64,000 nucleotides of DNA from NCBI GenBank assembly GCA_030603495.1, contig JAUVXR010000002.1:62001-126000 (forward strand), given 5' to 3'. Positions 34,619 to 43,833 of the stretch are shown here, one piece after another (the first letter of the stretch is position 1; each line of letters begins with the position of its first letter). The translations under genes were made by a program, and so were the position numbers. The DNA is from a bacterium (lineage in GTDB: Bacteria; Armatimonadota; Zipacnadia; Zipacnadales; Zipacnadaceae). The notes beneath the pieces were generated by a model, which was given only the letters and a program-made list of their open reading frames with translations, was not told the origin of the DNA and ran no database searches.

Positions 34619-36100
34619 TCAGCAATCTTCCTCGGCCTCAGAGACTGGTGTCTCCTGCTGGAGAGAGTCCGTCCGGTGTAAGCCTTGCATCACGATTCGG
34701 CGAAAGGCCATCACCAACTCAGGGTCGAATCCGCTGCCGGCTCGGGCTAGGATATCATGCAGAGCCTCCTGCGGCGACAGACTCGCCTGACGAGCCGGGT
34801 TGTGCGGATTGATGAGCCGATCATAGGCATCGGCGATGGCGATTATGCGTGCGTCGTAGGGAATGGCGTCGCCCTTGAGGCTCTCGGGGAAGCCCGTGCC
34901 GTCCCAGCGCTCGTGGTGGTGGGTAACCACCGAGAGCACAGGTTGCAGGAAGGTCACGGGCGCCAGAATGCTCTGGCCGATGAGGGGGTGCATCCGATAG
35001 AAGGCCTGCTCAGGTTCGCCAGGTTCGCCGTTGGCAGGGAGGTCGTCCCGGTCGAGCCCGATCTTGCCGACGTCATGGAGGATCGAGCCGAAGCGCAGCA
35101 GTTCGCGTTGCTCCTCGGGTATCCCCACTTCTGCGGCAATCTGGTCAACGATGTCAGTGACCCGTTCAGAGTGACTGTAAGTATCGCTATCTTTGGCCTC
35201 AATCGCCCGGGTCAAGGTGCGGACGGTCTCGTAGTAGCTGCGGCGGATATCCTCGTACAGTTCGGCGTTCTCGATGGCCACGGAGGCCTGGTGGGCGAAA
35301 GCAGTAAGCAGATCCACTTCCCGCTGGACAAATCTGCGCGGGGACTTGGCGTAGACCCGCACCACCCCCAACACCTTGTCTTTGGTCTCCAAAGGCACAA
35401 TGAGCACGGAGGTCAGGCCAGCTTGCCTGGCGGCTTCAGGGTACTGAAAATGAGGGTCAGTGCGCACGTCGTAGATCTGCTCAGCGTGGCCGCTGAGCAC
35501 CCGTTGATCCACCACACTGCCTGGCACCAGCACTGGGCCTTTTTGCCAGTAGTCCTCGCCCAGCCCAGCGCTAGCCGTGAGCTTTAGCTCGCCGGTCTCC
35601 TCGTCGAGCAACCGGATGTTGCATGCCTTAGCATCCATAACGCGCATAGCGTGGGAAGTGATAAGCTCAAGCACCTGCTTGATGCGCAAGGTCGAGGTTA
35701 TACTGCGGGCTACTTCATAGAGCGTCCGGGCCTCCACCACCCGCCGTTTGAGTTCGGACGATAGTCGCGAGGCAACGATGCCTACCACATAGAAGATGAG
35801 CATGCGCAGGATCATATTGAACAGATTCTGCAAGCTCGAATCGGCTGAGGAGAGCCCCTGTCCAGATTCGGTAGGCATCCACCAACCGCAGCCAAGCCCA
35901 GCTATCAGGGAGACGATTATCGCCCCGGGGTCACCAAACATGAAAGCGGCCCACAGTATGGGCAGATAGTAGAAGTGCACAGCATAGCTGTCGGTCCCGG
36001 CCAAGTACACCAGCCATGTGACAAACGCCATGGCCAGGGCCAGCACCATCAGGGATACTATGGTTCCTGTTCGGCTACGCTTCATCGCTGCCAAGACCAT
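34619..36100 (-). CDS. Membrane-anchored GAF/HD-GYP cyclic-di-GMP phosphodiesterase-type protein
   Basis: 493 residues. The N-terminus holds about four hydrophobic segments (GTIVSLMVLALAMAFVTWLV; YLPILWAAFMFGDPGAIIVS; LRMLIFYVVGIVASRL). A GAF domain occupies about 120-290 (RIKQVLELITSHAMRVMDAK ... TSVLIVPLETKDKVLGVVRV). The C-terminal HD-GYP domain carries SHSERVTDIVDQIA, the HD motif LHDVGKIGLD, and HHHERWDGTGFPESLKG (canonical HHE..DG.GYP; here GFP). It likely hydrolyses c-di-GMP in response to a signal sensed by the GAF domain. AGGAGGA abuts the first ATG, so translation may begin at TTG or at MKRSRTG a few codons later. Confidence 0.88.
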   Translation of the reverse strand: MVLAAMKRSRTGTIVSLMVLALAMAFVTWLVYLAGTDSYAVHFYYLPILWAAFMFGDPGAIIVSLIAGLGCGWWMPTESGQGLSSADSSLQNLFNMILRMLIFYVVGIVASRLSSELKRRVVEARTLYEVARSITSTLRIKQVLELITSHAMRVMDAKACNIRLLDEETGELKLTASAGLGEDYWQKGPVLVPGSVVDQRVLSGHAEQIYDVRTDPHFQYPEAARQAGLTSVLIVPLETKDKVLGVVRVYAKSPRRFVQREVDLLTAFAHQASVAIENAELYEDIRRSYYETVRTLTRAIEAKDSDTYSHSERVTDIVDQIAAEVGIPEEQRELLRFGSILHDVGKIGLDRDDLPANGEPGEPEQAFYRMHPLIGQSILAPVTFLQPVLSVVTHHHERWDGTGFPESLKGDAIPYDARIIAIADAYDRLINPHNPARQASLSPQEALHDILARAGSGFDPELVMAFRRIVMQGLHRTDSLQQETPVSEAEEDC

Positions 36101-36228
36101 TCCTCCTGGTTACCCGTTGTCCTCCCACTCTAAGCTGGACACATTCGCGGTAGCACTGACCGTTGGCGACAAAGTAACACCGATTGACAGCCGGCTTCCC
36201 CGCTCACAGCTCAGTCATACTGTCCCGC

Positions 36229-38205
36229 CTATCGGACTACAGTGCCTGGCGGGCAAAGGCGATCGGCCACCACCAATGCCTCGGGCTCCTCCGCACCGAC
36301 GGCAAGAATCATACCCTGCGACTCTACCCCATGGATGGTCGCCGGTTCCAGATTCGCTACTACGACCACGTTGATGTTCAACATCTCCCGGGGATTGAAC
36401 TGCTTGGCAATCCCTGCTACGATCTGGCGGGACTCGGACTCGCCCACGTCAACTATCAGCCGCAGGAGCTTATCGGCCCCGGGGATGCGATGAGCCTCCA
36501 GTATTGTACCCACGCGCAGATCTAGCTGCGCAAACTGCTCAATAGTGACAGTATCGGCACGGGCCACGGCCTGCTGTTCTGCTGCGGATTGCTCGGCCCG
36601 CTCACTGCGCGCCTGGAGACGGTCCATGGCTCGCCTTATGTCCACACGCGGGAAGATGGGGCGTCCGGGCTCGATAGCGATACCACTGGGTAGCTGCAGT
36701 GCCCGGCAGTCGTCCCAGGATTTTTCGGCCCCCGCAGATTCTAGCCCCAGTTGCCGCCAGATCTCATCACAGATAGCGGGCATGAACGGCGAGACCATTA
36801 TGGCCAGTACCCGCACGCAGTCCAGGACATCGTACAGGACCGCCTCGAGCTCGACCTGCTTGGCCTCTTTATGGAGTGTCCAGGGCGCGCGCGTGTCCAG
36901 GAACTTGTTAGCGCTCGCCACCAGCTCCCAGATGGCTACCAGAGCAGCACTGAAGCTATATTCCGCCATCTCCTGCTCCACAAGCGCGCGGACCCGGTCA
37001 ATCTCGGCGGCCAGTTCGCCCGCACCCGGCCCGGGCTCGGGAATCTTCTTCTCCAGGTAGCGCTCGACCAACGGTAAAGTGCGGTTGAGCAGGTTGCCCA
37101 GATCGTTGGCCAGGTCGGCATTAAATCGACTTAGCAGTCCCCGCCAGGAGAATGAAGCGTCCAGACCGAAGGTTACCTCGCGCAGCAGGAAGTAGCGCAG
37201 ACTGTCCACGGCCACAGCGGTCGTCGCCCCGGAAATATCGGCCAGCTCGCGCGCCACTTCGTACGGGTGCAGCACGTTCCCCTTCGACTTCCTCATCCTG
37301 TCACCTTGGGCAGTGATCCACCAGCCATGTGCAAAGAGCGTCTCGGGCAGCGGCAAGTCCAGCGCCATGAGTATAGCCGGCCACAGGGTGGCGTGAAAGC
37401 GGGTTAGGATGTCTTTGCCCATCAGTTCCAGACGCGGCGGCCACCACTGCCCGAACTCGTCGAGGTCATCGGGATACCCGACCTGGGAGAGGTAGTTTAT
37501 CAGGGCATCGAACCAGACATAGATGGATTGCGTGTCGTCGTCGGGCACCGGTATGTCCCATTCGGTATGGCCGCGGCTGATGCAGGCATCGCGCAAGCCC
37601 TCCCCCATAAACGAGAGCACCTCGTTGCGCCGCGACTCGGGCAAGATGAATTCGGGATGGCGCTCGATGTGTTCCCGAAGTCGGTCGGAATAAGCAGACG
37701 TGCGGAAGAAATAAGCCGGTTCGGTGACCTGCTCGACCTCCCGCTTGCATTCGGGGCAGTCGCCCCCCACCAGTTCACTCTCTAACAGGTGCGTCTCGCA
37801 CGGAATGCAATACCAGCCTTGGTACTCGCCCAGGTAGATGTCACCGGATTCCCGCAGCCGCCGGAAGACGTACTGGACAGTCGCCACATGATGGGAGTCG
37901 GTGGTGCGGATGAAGCGGTCATAATCAATGTGCAGTCGCTTCCACATCCGCTGCCAGGCCTCGACTACCTCGTCAACTAACTCCTGAGGCTTCAGGCCGC
38001 GGGCCTCGGCAGAGCGGGCTATTTTCTGCCCGTGCTCGTCGGTTCCGGTCGAAAAGAGGACCGGTTCGCCGAGCAGCCGGTGGTACCGCGCCTGGGCGTC
38101 CGCCCCTATCGTGGTGTACGAGTGCCCAATGTGGGGCAAGTCGTTAACGTAGTAGATAGGCGTGGTAATGTAGAAGCTTCTGCCCGAATCGTCTGCTGAT
38201 CTCAT
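36229..38205 (-). CDS. metG: Methionyl-tRNA synthetase with C-terminal tRNA-binding domain
   Basis: Charges tRNA-Met. Class I motifs: YYVNDLPHIGHSYTTIGAD (HIGH), RMRKSKGNVLHPYEV (KMSKS variant), and the four-cysteine zinc knuckle WYCIPCETHLLESELVGGDC with PECK. The C-terminal 110 residues (TIEQFAQLDLRVGTILEAHR ... MILAVGAEEPEALVV) form the Trbp111/EMAP-like OB domain. I set the start at MRSADDSGRSFYITTP. The frame stays open upstream, but that part overlaps the FmdB gene and does not look like MetRS. The enzyme is complete. Confidence 0.96.
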   Translation of the reverse strand: MRSADDSGRSFYITTPIYYVNDLPHIGHSYTTIGADAQARYHRLLGEPVLFSTGTDEHGQKIARSAEARGLKPQELVDEVVEAWQRMWKRLHIDYDRFIRTTDSHHVATVQYVFRRLRESGDIYLGEYQGWYCIPCETHLLESELVGGDCPECKREVEQVTEPAYFFRTSAYSDRLREHIERHPEFILPESRRNEVLSFMGEGLRDACISRGHTEWDIPVPDDDTQSIYVWFDALINYLSQVGYPDDLDEFGQWWPPRLELMGKDILTRFHATLWPAILMALDLPLPETLFAHGWWITAQGDRMRKSKGNVLHPYEVARELADISGATTAVAVDSLRYFLLREVTFGLDASFSWRGLLSRFNADLANDLGNLLNRTLPLVERYLEKKIPEPGPGAGELAAEIDRVRALVEQEMAEYSFSAALVAIWELVASANKFLDTRAPWTLHKEAKQVELEAVLYDVLDCVRVLAIMVSPFMPAICDEIWRQLGLESAGAEKSWDDCRALQLPSGIAIEPGRPIFPRVDIRRAMDRLQARSERAEQSAAEQQAVARADTVTIEQFAQLDLRVGTILEAHRIPGADKLLRLIVDVGESESRQIVAGIAKQFNPREMLNINVVVVANLEPATIHGVESQGMILAVGAEEPEALVVADRLCPPGTVVR

Positions 38206-38278
38206 CAACTGAGACGTCCTTCGTGCAATTGTTGCTCTCCGCCCCGCATATTGCGCTGCTCTATGGCTCGGCATCAGC

Positions 38279-38515
38279 TTACCTACAGCATGAGGCGCAA
38301 CTGCTAGCGCTGCAACTGGTGCAGCTTCCCGAACCACTTATACTCCGGCTGGTCGAAGAGCCCGAGCCGACCCGTCCGTAGAACGACGACATTATACGCT
38401 GGATATCGCTCCCACCACAAGACGGGCAGGCGGCCGGCTCATCTCGAGCAGTGCGCGAACGCAGCAGTTCAAAGCTGTTCGCACACTCTCGGCACCTATA
38501 CTCAAACAATGGCAT
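38279..38515 (-). CDS. FmdB family zinc-ribbon regulatory protein
   Basis: 78 residues. MPLFEYRCRECANSFELLRS and ACPSCGGSDIQRIMS form the CxxC...CxxC zinc ribbon of the FmdB/CxxC_CXXC_SSSS family, named for a regulator near formamidase genes. The C-terminal tail is Ser/Gly/Cys-rich (SGSCTSCSASSCASCCR), an elaborated version of the family's SSSS tail. It lies about 70 bases upstream of metG on the same strand. Confidence 0.88.
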   Translation of the reverse strand: MPLFEYRCRECANSFELLRSRTARDEPAACPSCGGSDIQRIMSSFYGRVGSGSSTSRSISGSGSCTSCSASSCASCCR

Positions 38516-38565
38516 AGCTCCACTCCGACTGCCTTTTTCTCAATATCCTCTGGGTGCTGGCTAGG

Positions 38566-39501
38566 TCAACTGTCTTGGTCTATCCTGCGCTCTTGCCTTG
38601 CCACCGTGTGCGCATCGGCGGCAGACACAACGACGATACGCTGGTCGGCCAGCTTCACCGTTAACTCCTGCTTGAGTACGCGCTGCTCAACGACTTGGCC
38701 CTCGCCGTGGGGCGTCTGGACTTGCTCTCCCACGTCTGCCAACCGGGCGCGGGCGGTGGCATATACGCCGTGTTCATAGCGCAAGCAACACATCAATCGG
38801 TTGCACACCCCGCTGATCTTCTCTGGATTCAGGGGCAGGTCCTGGTCCTTGGCCAAGCGAATGCTGACCGGTTTGAACTCGCGCAGGAATCGCGCGCAGC
38901 ACAGCGGCTGGCCACAGGGGCCCAGGCCGCCGTGCATCTTCGCCTCGTCACGCACCCCAATCTGGCGCAGCTCGATATGGCAGTGAAAGGTCTGGGCCAA
39001 GTCCCGGACCAACTCGCGGAAGTCCACCCGGCCCTCAGCAGTGAAGAAGAAAATAAGCTGGCGCTGGTCCAGGGTATAGTCGGCCCTGACCAGCTTCATC
39101 ACCAACCCGTGCTCGGCGATCTTCTGCCTGCAGACCGCGATGGCCTCCCGGGCCTGCTCCTGGAGCCAACGCTTCCTCCGGAAGTCGCTCGATTCGGCTT
39201 TGCGCAATAGCGACTTGGTGGGGGCAGGATGACCTGGTTCGGCTTTGTCCTTCACGTAGACCACTTGGCCAACATCCGGTCCCCTCTCAGTTTGGGCCAC
39301 GACAAACTGCCCCGGCCTGATCTTCACTCCGCCGGACTTGAACCAGTAGATCGGCCCGGTACGCCAAAAGCACAGCGCGACAACCTCGTCGCGGCGCTGC
39401 TCCGCCCGACTCCGCGTGGGCATGTCCGCCCCCCGCGCAGTCTGGCCAGCCTCGGTCTGACCATCTTGATCCCGATTGTCCTGCAGGTCCCTGTCAGCCA
39501 T
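38566..39501 (-). CDS. PSP1-domain protein (RicT/YaaT family)
   Basis: About 311 residues from MADRDLQDNRDQD. The PSP1 core is clear: VKIRPGQFVVAQTERGPDVG, YTLDQRQLIFFFTAEGRVDF, RELVRDLAQTFHCHIELRQI and the cysteine cluster LGPCGQPLCCARFL with CNRLMCCLRYE. In Bacillus YaaT binds an FeS cluster with YlbF/YmcA and works with RNase Y. The first 40 residues are charged and disordered. A longer frame starts within the mfd stop region; I prefer the internal ATG. The gene follows mfd by about 40 bases. Confidence 0.87.
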   Translation of the reverse strand: MADRDLQDNRDQDGQTEAGQTARGADMPTRSRAEQRRDEVVALCFWRTGPIYWFKSGGVKIRPGQFVVAQTERGPDVGQVVYVKDKAEPGHPAPTKSLLRKAESSDFRRKRWLQEQAREAIAVCRQKIAEHGLVMKLVRADYTLDQRQLIFFFTAEGRVDFRELVRDLAQTFHCHIELRQIGVRDEAKMHGGLGPCGQPLCCARFLREFKPVSIRLAKDQDLPLNPEKISGVCNRLMCCLRYEHGVYATARARLADVGEQVQTPHGEGQVVEQRVLKQELTVKLADQRIVVVSAADAHTVARQERRIDQDS

Positions 39502-39543
39502 AGTCTTGATCACCGATCGTGCAGAGCCGCGCCACCACACAGC

Positions 39544-42500
39544 TTACGAGGCGGTCGCTACAGTATCCTGCTCTGCTAGGTCGTAGTTGGCCCTGTCCAA
39601 CAGCCGCCCAACCAACTCCTGGACAGCAGCCATTGCAAACTGGCCACCCTTTTGTCTGTATCCGAAGCAGATCTGCTGTGAGTCGAAACTGGCGCGGGGC
39701 AGCTTGGAGCGCGCCCCCCGCCGGGCCTGAAGCTTGGTCGGCTTGTACAGACCCTGTAGCAGACGCAACTCCCCAGGCTTTAGACGTGCCTCGGCCCGCA
39801 ATCGGATAACAATCCGACTATTCTCTGTGGTGATGTCAGCGATACCGACGGCGATACAGCGCAGCTTGAGTTCAGCTATCTGCACCAGGTTCTCAACCGC
39901 AGGCGGCAGCCTGCCGTAGCGGTCGGTCATCTCCGCGGCCAGGTCAGCTATCTGCTCAGGAGTGGTCGTCGCAGCAAGCTGCCGGTACAACGCTATGCGC
40001 TGGTTCTCTGCCGGCACGTACTCGGCGGGAATCAGCGCCTCGATGGGCAAGTCAAGCGCCGGCGCGCCCTCGTAGTCAGACGTCGGTTCGCCTTTGAGCG
40101 TCTTAACGGAGTCGGCTAGCATCTGGCAGTACAGGTCCAGGCCCACCGCCGACAGGTGCCCGCTCTGCTCGGCCCCCAAGATATCGCCGGCACCCCGTAT
40201 CTCCAGGTCGCGCAACGCCAGCTTGAAGCCGCTGCCCAGTTCGCTGAATTCCTCCAACGCCTTGAGGCGCTGCTCGGCCTCGGCAGTCATTCGTTCCGGG
40301 TAGCGGTACAGTAGATATGCGTAGGCCTGGCGGTCGGATCTGCCCACACGCCCCCGAAGCTGGTAAAGCTGGGCCAGCCCCAGTCTGTCCGCATCATCAA
40401 TTATTATAGTGTTAGCGTTAGGTACGTCCAGGCCGCTCTCGATGATGGTCGTGCAAACCAGTACATCAAACTCCTCGGCATAGAAGGCCAGCATGACCTG
40501 CTCGAGATCAGCTTCGGGGAGTTGGCCGTGCCCAACTGCTACCGTAGCCTCGGGCACCAGACGCTGAACGGCGGCGGCAATATGATTAATAGATTTTACC
40601 CGATTATGGACGAAATACACTTGGCCGCTGCGGCGCAACTCGCGGAGAATCGCCTCGCGGATTAGCTGATCGTCTCGCTCTCGGACGAAGGTGCGGATGG
40701 GCATACGGCCCCGGGGCGGGTCGTTGATCAGCGAAATGGCCCGCACCCCCGACAGGGCCATATTCAGCGTCCGCGGAATCGGCGTAGCGGTCAGCGTTAC
40801 CACATCCACGCTCTGGCGCAGTTTCTTGAGCTGCTCTTTCTGCTTTACTCCGAACCGCTGCTCCTCGTCAATAACCACCAAACCCAGGTCATTCAAGCCA
40901 ACATCAGTGGCCAGCAGACGGTGGGTACCTATGACGATATCCACGGTGCCTTCTTTGAGCCCGCGGATTATCTTCTGCTGCTGCTCGCGCGTGCGGAAGC
41001 GGCTGAGCATAGCTATTTCAACCGGGTACCCCGACAGACGCTGGCCGAAGGTATTATAGTGCTGTTGGGCCAGTACGGTTGTCGGCACCAGCACGGCGAC
41101 CTGCTTGCCGGCCAGCACCGCTTTGAACGCCGCCCGCACCGCCACCTCGGTCTTACCGAAGCCGACATCACCACAGATGAGCCGGTCCATCGGCTTGCCT
41201 GCTTCCATATCCGTTTTGACATCGGCAATGGCCCCCAGTTGGTCGCCAGTCTCCTCGTAGCGGAAGGAGTTCTCCAGTTGGGCCAGCCAAGGGTTGTCGG
41301 GGGCGAAGCAGTAGCCCTCGACCTGCTCCCGCGCGGCATACAGCTTCATCAACTCACGGGCTAGCAGCCTGGTGGAGGCTTGGGCCTTCTTCTTGGCACG
41401 ATTCCAGCGCCCACTGTTGAGCTTGGTAATCGGCGGTGAGCCATGCGAACCGATGTACTTCTGAACGCGGTCGAGTTGAGTGGCCGGCACGTAGAGCTTG
41501 TCGCCGTCGGCATACTCGAGGACGAGGTATTCCCGCTCCACTCCGTTGAGGGCCTGCTTAGTCAGACCGCGATAGACGCCAATGCCGTGGTTGATGTGCA
41601 CCACGTAGTCGCCTTCGTGCAACTCGCGTAACGAGGTGAGCGAGAAGCCCGGGTGGTAGCTGCGCTCTGGGGGCCGCCGCAGCTTGCGCCAACCGTAGAT
41701 CTCATTTCCGGTCAGGACTATGAGATCCACTTCGGGGACGGTGAAGCCGCCAGAGAGGTCAACGTCCACCACGTTGATACTGCCAGGTAGCAGCTCGTGA
41801 AGCTCGGTTTCCTGGTAGACTCTATCAAGCTCTCGCGAGCGTAGGACCTCGCTGATGCGGGACGGATCGCTGGTGCAGATGACCAGGTACTTGCCTGCGC
41901 GTTGCCACTCGGCCAGGCCTTCAACCAGCAGTTCGAATCTGCCGCCGAAGCTGTCCACGGGCGGAGTATCGAAGCGCACCACCGGAGCATCTTGCTGCCA
42001 CGGCACTTCCCGGCGGAGCATACTCAGGTAGATTATCGGTCGGGCCCAGCGGTTGTGCTCAAAATACATAGCCAGGAGCTTAGCAAAGGGCATACAAGCA
42101 GTCTCGGGCAGCCGCAGGTGGCTACCTAGCTTAACGCCGGCCCGGTAGGCCTCGTGGACCTCGTCCTCAAACTGCTCGGCATGCGACTTGAGGTGGATTG
42201 GCTCGTCCACGACCAAGTAAGCGTCCTCAGGCAGGTAGTCACAGAGCGCCTGGGGGCGGGAGTATACATAGGGCAGGTAATGCGCCAGCCCGGGCGCGGG
42301 CCGAAGCTGTCTGAGCAGGCGCAGGTCCTCGTCCATTCGCTCGCGGAGCCGCTCGGCCTCGCGCAGCTTGTTCTGGGAGCGGAGCTGGTCCAACTCGCGC
42401 TCAAAGGCGCTGCGAATGGCCGGAAGCGCCGCCTGTAGCGACTTGTGGGTGAGCAGTATTTCCCCGGCTGGACCTATCCCGATACGCTCCAGGGGCTGGG

Positions 42501-43167
42501 TGGCCCTCTGCGTGACCGGGTCAAAGAGCCGCAACCGCTCCACTTCATTGCCCAGTAGTTCCAGGCGCACCGGCCACTGGCTAGTCGGCGGCGAGATATC
42601 TACAATGCCCCCCCGTACCGAGAACTGCCCGACCTCATCTACCAGGTCCACCCGCTCATAGCCCAGATCCAACAGCGCCCCGCCCAGCTCGTCGCGGTCA
42701 ATCTCCTGCCCTGCTACCACCTCCCGGCGGGCTTTACGTAGCTCTGTCTGAGGCATCGTGAGATGCAGGACCGCCTTGATGCATGCTACGACTACCGTTG
42801 GCCGGCCGGCGCACAGCCGTTCGAGAACTGTCAAGCGCTGGGCGACCTGAGCAGGGCCAGGCTCTACCCCATCGTAGAGAGCCGAGGCTGTCGAGGGATA
42901 CAGCATCACCTCGAGGTCAGCGATATTGCTAAGCAATTGGCCTAGGTCGGTAGCCAGCTGCTGGGCGCGGTCGTCGGTGTAGGTGATTAGCAGAGCAGTG
43001 GACCGCTCACGGCTGAACAGCGCGGCCAGCAGCACCGCCTTGCCCACAGCACTGACCCCTTCAACCGAGAGGGCCCTCGCGCCACTGGCGAGTTGCTGCT
43101 GCAGTTCAGCGAAGCTGTCCGCTTCGGCAATCTTGTCACGAAGTTGCGAAAGAATTGTCGTCGCCAT
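39544..43167 (-). CDS. mfd: Transcription-repair coupling factor Mfd
   Basis: Removes stalled RNA polymerase and recruits UvrA. About 1207 residues, complete. Order: UvrB-like N-terminal domains (VEPGPAQVAQRLTVLERL, QFSVRGGIVDISPPTSQWPV), RNA-polymerase interacting domain (LHEGDYVVHINHGIGVYRGL ... EYADGDKLYVPATQLDRVQK), translocase with Walker A GDVGFGKTEVAVRAAF, DEEQRFGVKQKEQL, TATPIPRTLNMALSG, and GRVGRSDRQAYAYLLYR, then the C-terminal TRCF domain (PIEALIPAEYVPAENQRIAL). Start MATTILSQLRDK chosen over an earlier GTG-type frame; no strong ribosome site is visible. Confidence 0.97.
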   Translation of the reverse strand: MATTILSQLRDKIAEADSFAELQQQLASGARALSVEGVSAVGKAVLLAALFSRERSTALLITYTDDRAQQLATDLGQLLSNIADLEVMLYPSTASALYDGVEPGPAQVAQRLTVLERLCAGRPTVVVACIKAVLHLTMPQTELRKARREVVAGQEIDRDELGGALLDLGYERVDLVDEVGQFSVRGGIVDISPPTSQWPVRLELLGNEVERLRLFDPVTQRATQPLERIGIGPAGEILLTHKSLQAALPAIRSAFERELDQLRSQNKLREAERLRERMDEDLRLLRQLRPAPGLAHYLPYVYSRPQALCDYLPEDAYLVVDEPIHLKSHAEQFEDEVHEAYRAGVKLGSHLRLPETACMPFAKLLAMYFEHNRWARPIIYLSMLRREVPWQQDAPVVRFDTPPVDSFGGRFELLVEGLAEWQRAGKYLVICTSDPSRISEVLRSRELDRVYQETELHELLPGSINVVDVDLSGGFTVPEVDLIVLTGNEIYGWRKLRRPPERSYHPGFSLTSLRELHEGDYVVHINHGIGVYRGLTKQALNGVEREYLVLEYADGDKLYVPATQLDRVQKYIGSHGSPPITKLNSGRWNRAKKKAQASTRLLARELMKLYAAREQVEGYCFAPDNPWLAQLENSFRYEETGDQLGAIADVKTDMEAGKPMDRLICGDVGFGKTEVAVRAAFKAVLAGKQVAVLVPTTVLAQQHYNTFGQRLSGYPVEIAMLSRFRTREQQQKIIRGLKEGTVDIVIGTHRLLATDVGLNDLGLVVIDEEQRFGVKQKEQLKKLRQSVDVVTLTATPIPRTLNMALSGVRAISLINDPPRGRMPIRTFVRERDDQLIREAILRELRRSGQVYFVHNRVKSINHIAAAVQRLVPEATVAVGHGQLPEADLEQVMLAFYAEEFDVLVCTTIIESGLDVPNANTIIIDDADRLGLAQLYQLRGRVGRSDRQAYAYLLYRYPERMTAEAEQRLKALEEFSELGSGFKLALRDLEIRGAGDILGAEQSGHLSAVGLDLYCQMLADSVKTLKGEPTSDYEGAPALDLPIEALIPAEYVPAENQRIALYRQLAATTTPEQIADLAAEMTDRYGRLPPAVENLVQIAELKLRCIAVGIADITTENSRIVIRLRAEARLKPGELRLLQGLYKPTKLQARRGARSKLPRASFDSQQICFGYRQKGGQFAMAAVQELVGRLLDRANYDLAEQDTVATAS

Positions 43168-43190
43168 AACCGAGTGCCAAAACACACCTA

Positions 43191-43211
43191 GCCCGAGATA
43201 CCAACTCGGGC
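43191..43211 (-). terminator. Hairpin between ssb and mfd, possible weak terminator or attenuator
   Basis: GCCCGAG / CTCGGGC with a 7-base loop; on the minus strand it is followed by TAGGTGTGTTTT, an imperfect T tract. It lies about 24 bases before the mfd start codon. Confidence 0.4.
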
Positions 43212-43340
43212 GGGGTGAAAGTTGAATGATTCTAAGTTGTTAGACATAATCCGGCGCGCTACGGTTCGGTCTTCTACTAGTACAGACCGGGCAAATCAGC
43301 AGCCGCAGAGTGCTATCAAGGGCTGAACATGCTCCGGGTG

Positions 43341-43820
43341 TTACTGGTCCCCGAAGATGTCCTCACCCTCGGGAATCGAGCTGAACTCGTCGTCAGTGTC
43401 GGAGGCTGCCCCGGCTTCGCCGCCCGTACTAGGTGCAGCAGGGGCACCAGCCCCGGCGCGCTGCTGTTGGCCAGCCCGGCGGCGTTCGGCTTCCTGGCGG
43501 CTTTCCAGGAACTGAACGCGTTGCGCATTAATCTCCACCGCATAGCGGTTCTGGCCGTCCTGGGTCTGCCAGGTCCGCGACTGGACCCGGCCCTCGACGG
43601 CTACCAACGAGCCCTTGTCCAGGTACTGGGCGCAGTTCTCGGCCTGCGCTGCCCAGGTTACGATGTTGAGCCAGTCAGTTTGCTGCTCCCCCTCGGGAGC
43701 ATCACGTCGAGGCGGGCGACCTACCGCCAGGCGAAACTTGGTGACGGCCGTCCCGCTGGGCGTATACCGCATCTCCGGGTCGTTTGCCAGCCGTCCTACG
43801 AGCACCACGTTGTTGACCAT
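43341..43820 (-). CDS. ssb: Single-stranded DNA-binding protein
   Basis: OB-fold protein covering single-stranded DNA in replication and repair. MVNNVVLVGRLANDPEMRYT, TKFRLAVGR, DWLNIVTWAAQAENCAQYLD and GSLVAVEGRVQSRTWQTQDG are standard Ssb positions. Length 159 is typical. The C-terminal tail is Gly/Ala/Gln-rich and acidic, ending SIPEGEDIFGDQ, which lacks the usual DDDIPF tip that recruits partner proteins. It is 13 bases downstream of rpsF, the classical rpsF-ssb pairing, but rpsR and rplI do not follow here. Confidence 0.95.
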   Translation of the reverse strand: MVNNVVLVGRLANDPEMRYTPSGTAVTKFRLAVGRPPRRDAPEGEQQTDWLNIVTWAAQAENCAQYLDKGSLVAVEGRVQSRTWQTQDGQNRYAVEINAQRVQFLESRQEAERRRAGQQQRAGAGAPAAPSTGGEAGAASDTDDEFSSIPEGEDIFGDQ

Positions 43821-43833
43821 AGCACATCCCCCG

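Noticed and set aside
38206-38337. 44-residue N-terminal extension of metG
   Set aside because: It overlaps the FmdB zinc-ribbon gene, has no MetRS similarity, and the MRSADDSGRSFYITTPIYY start fits the family.
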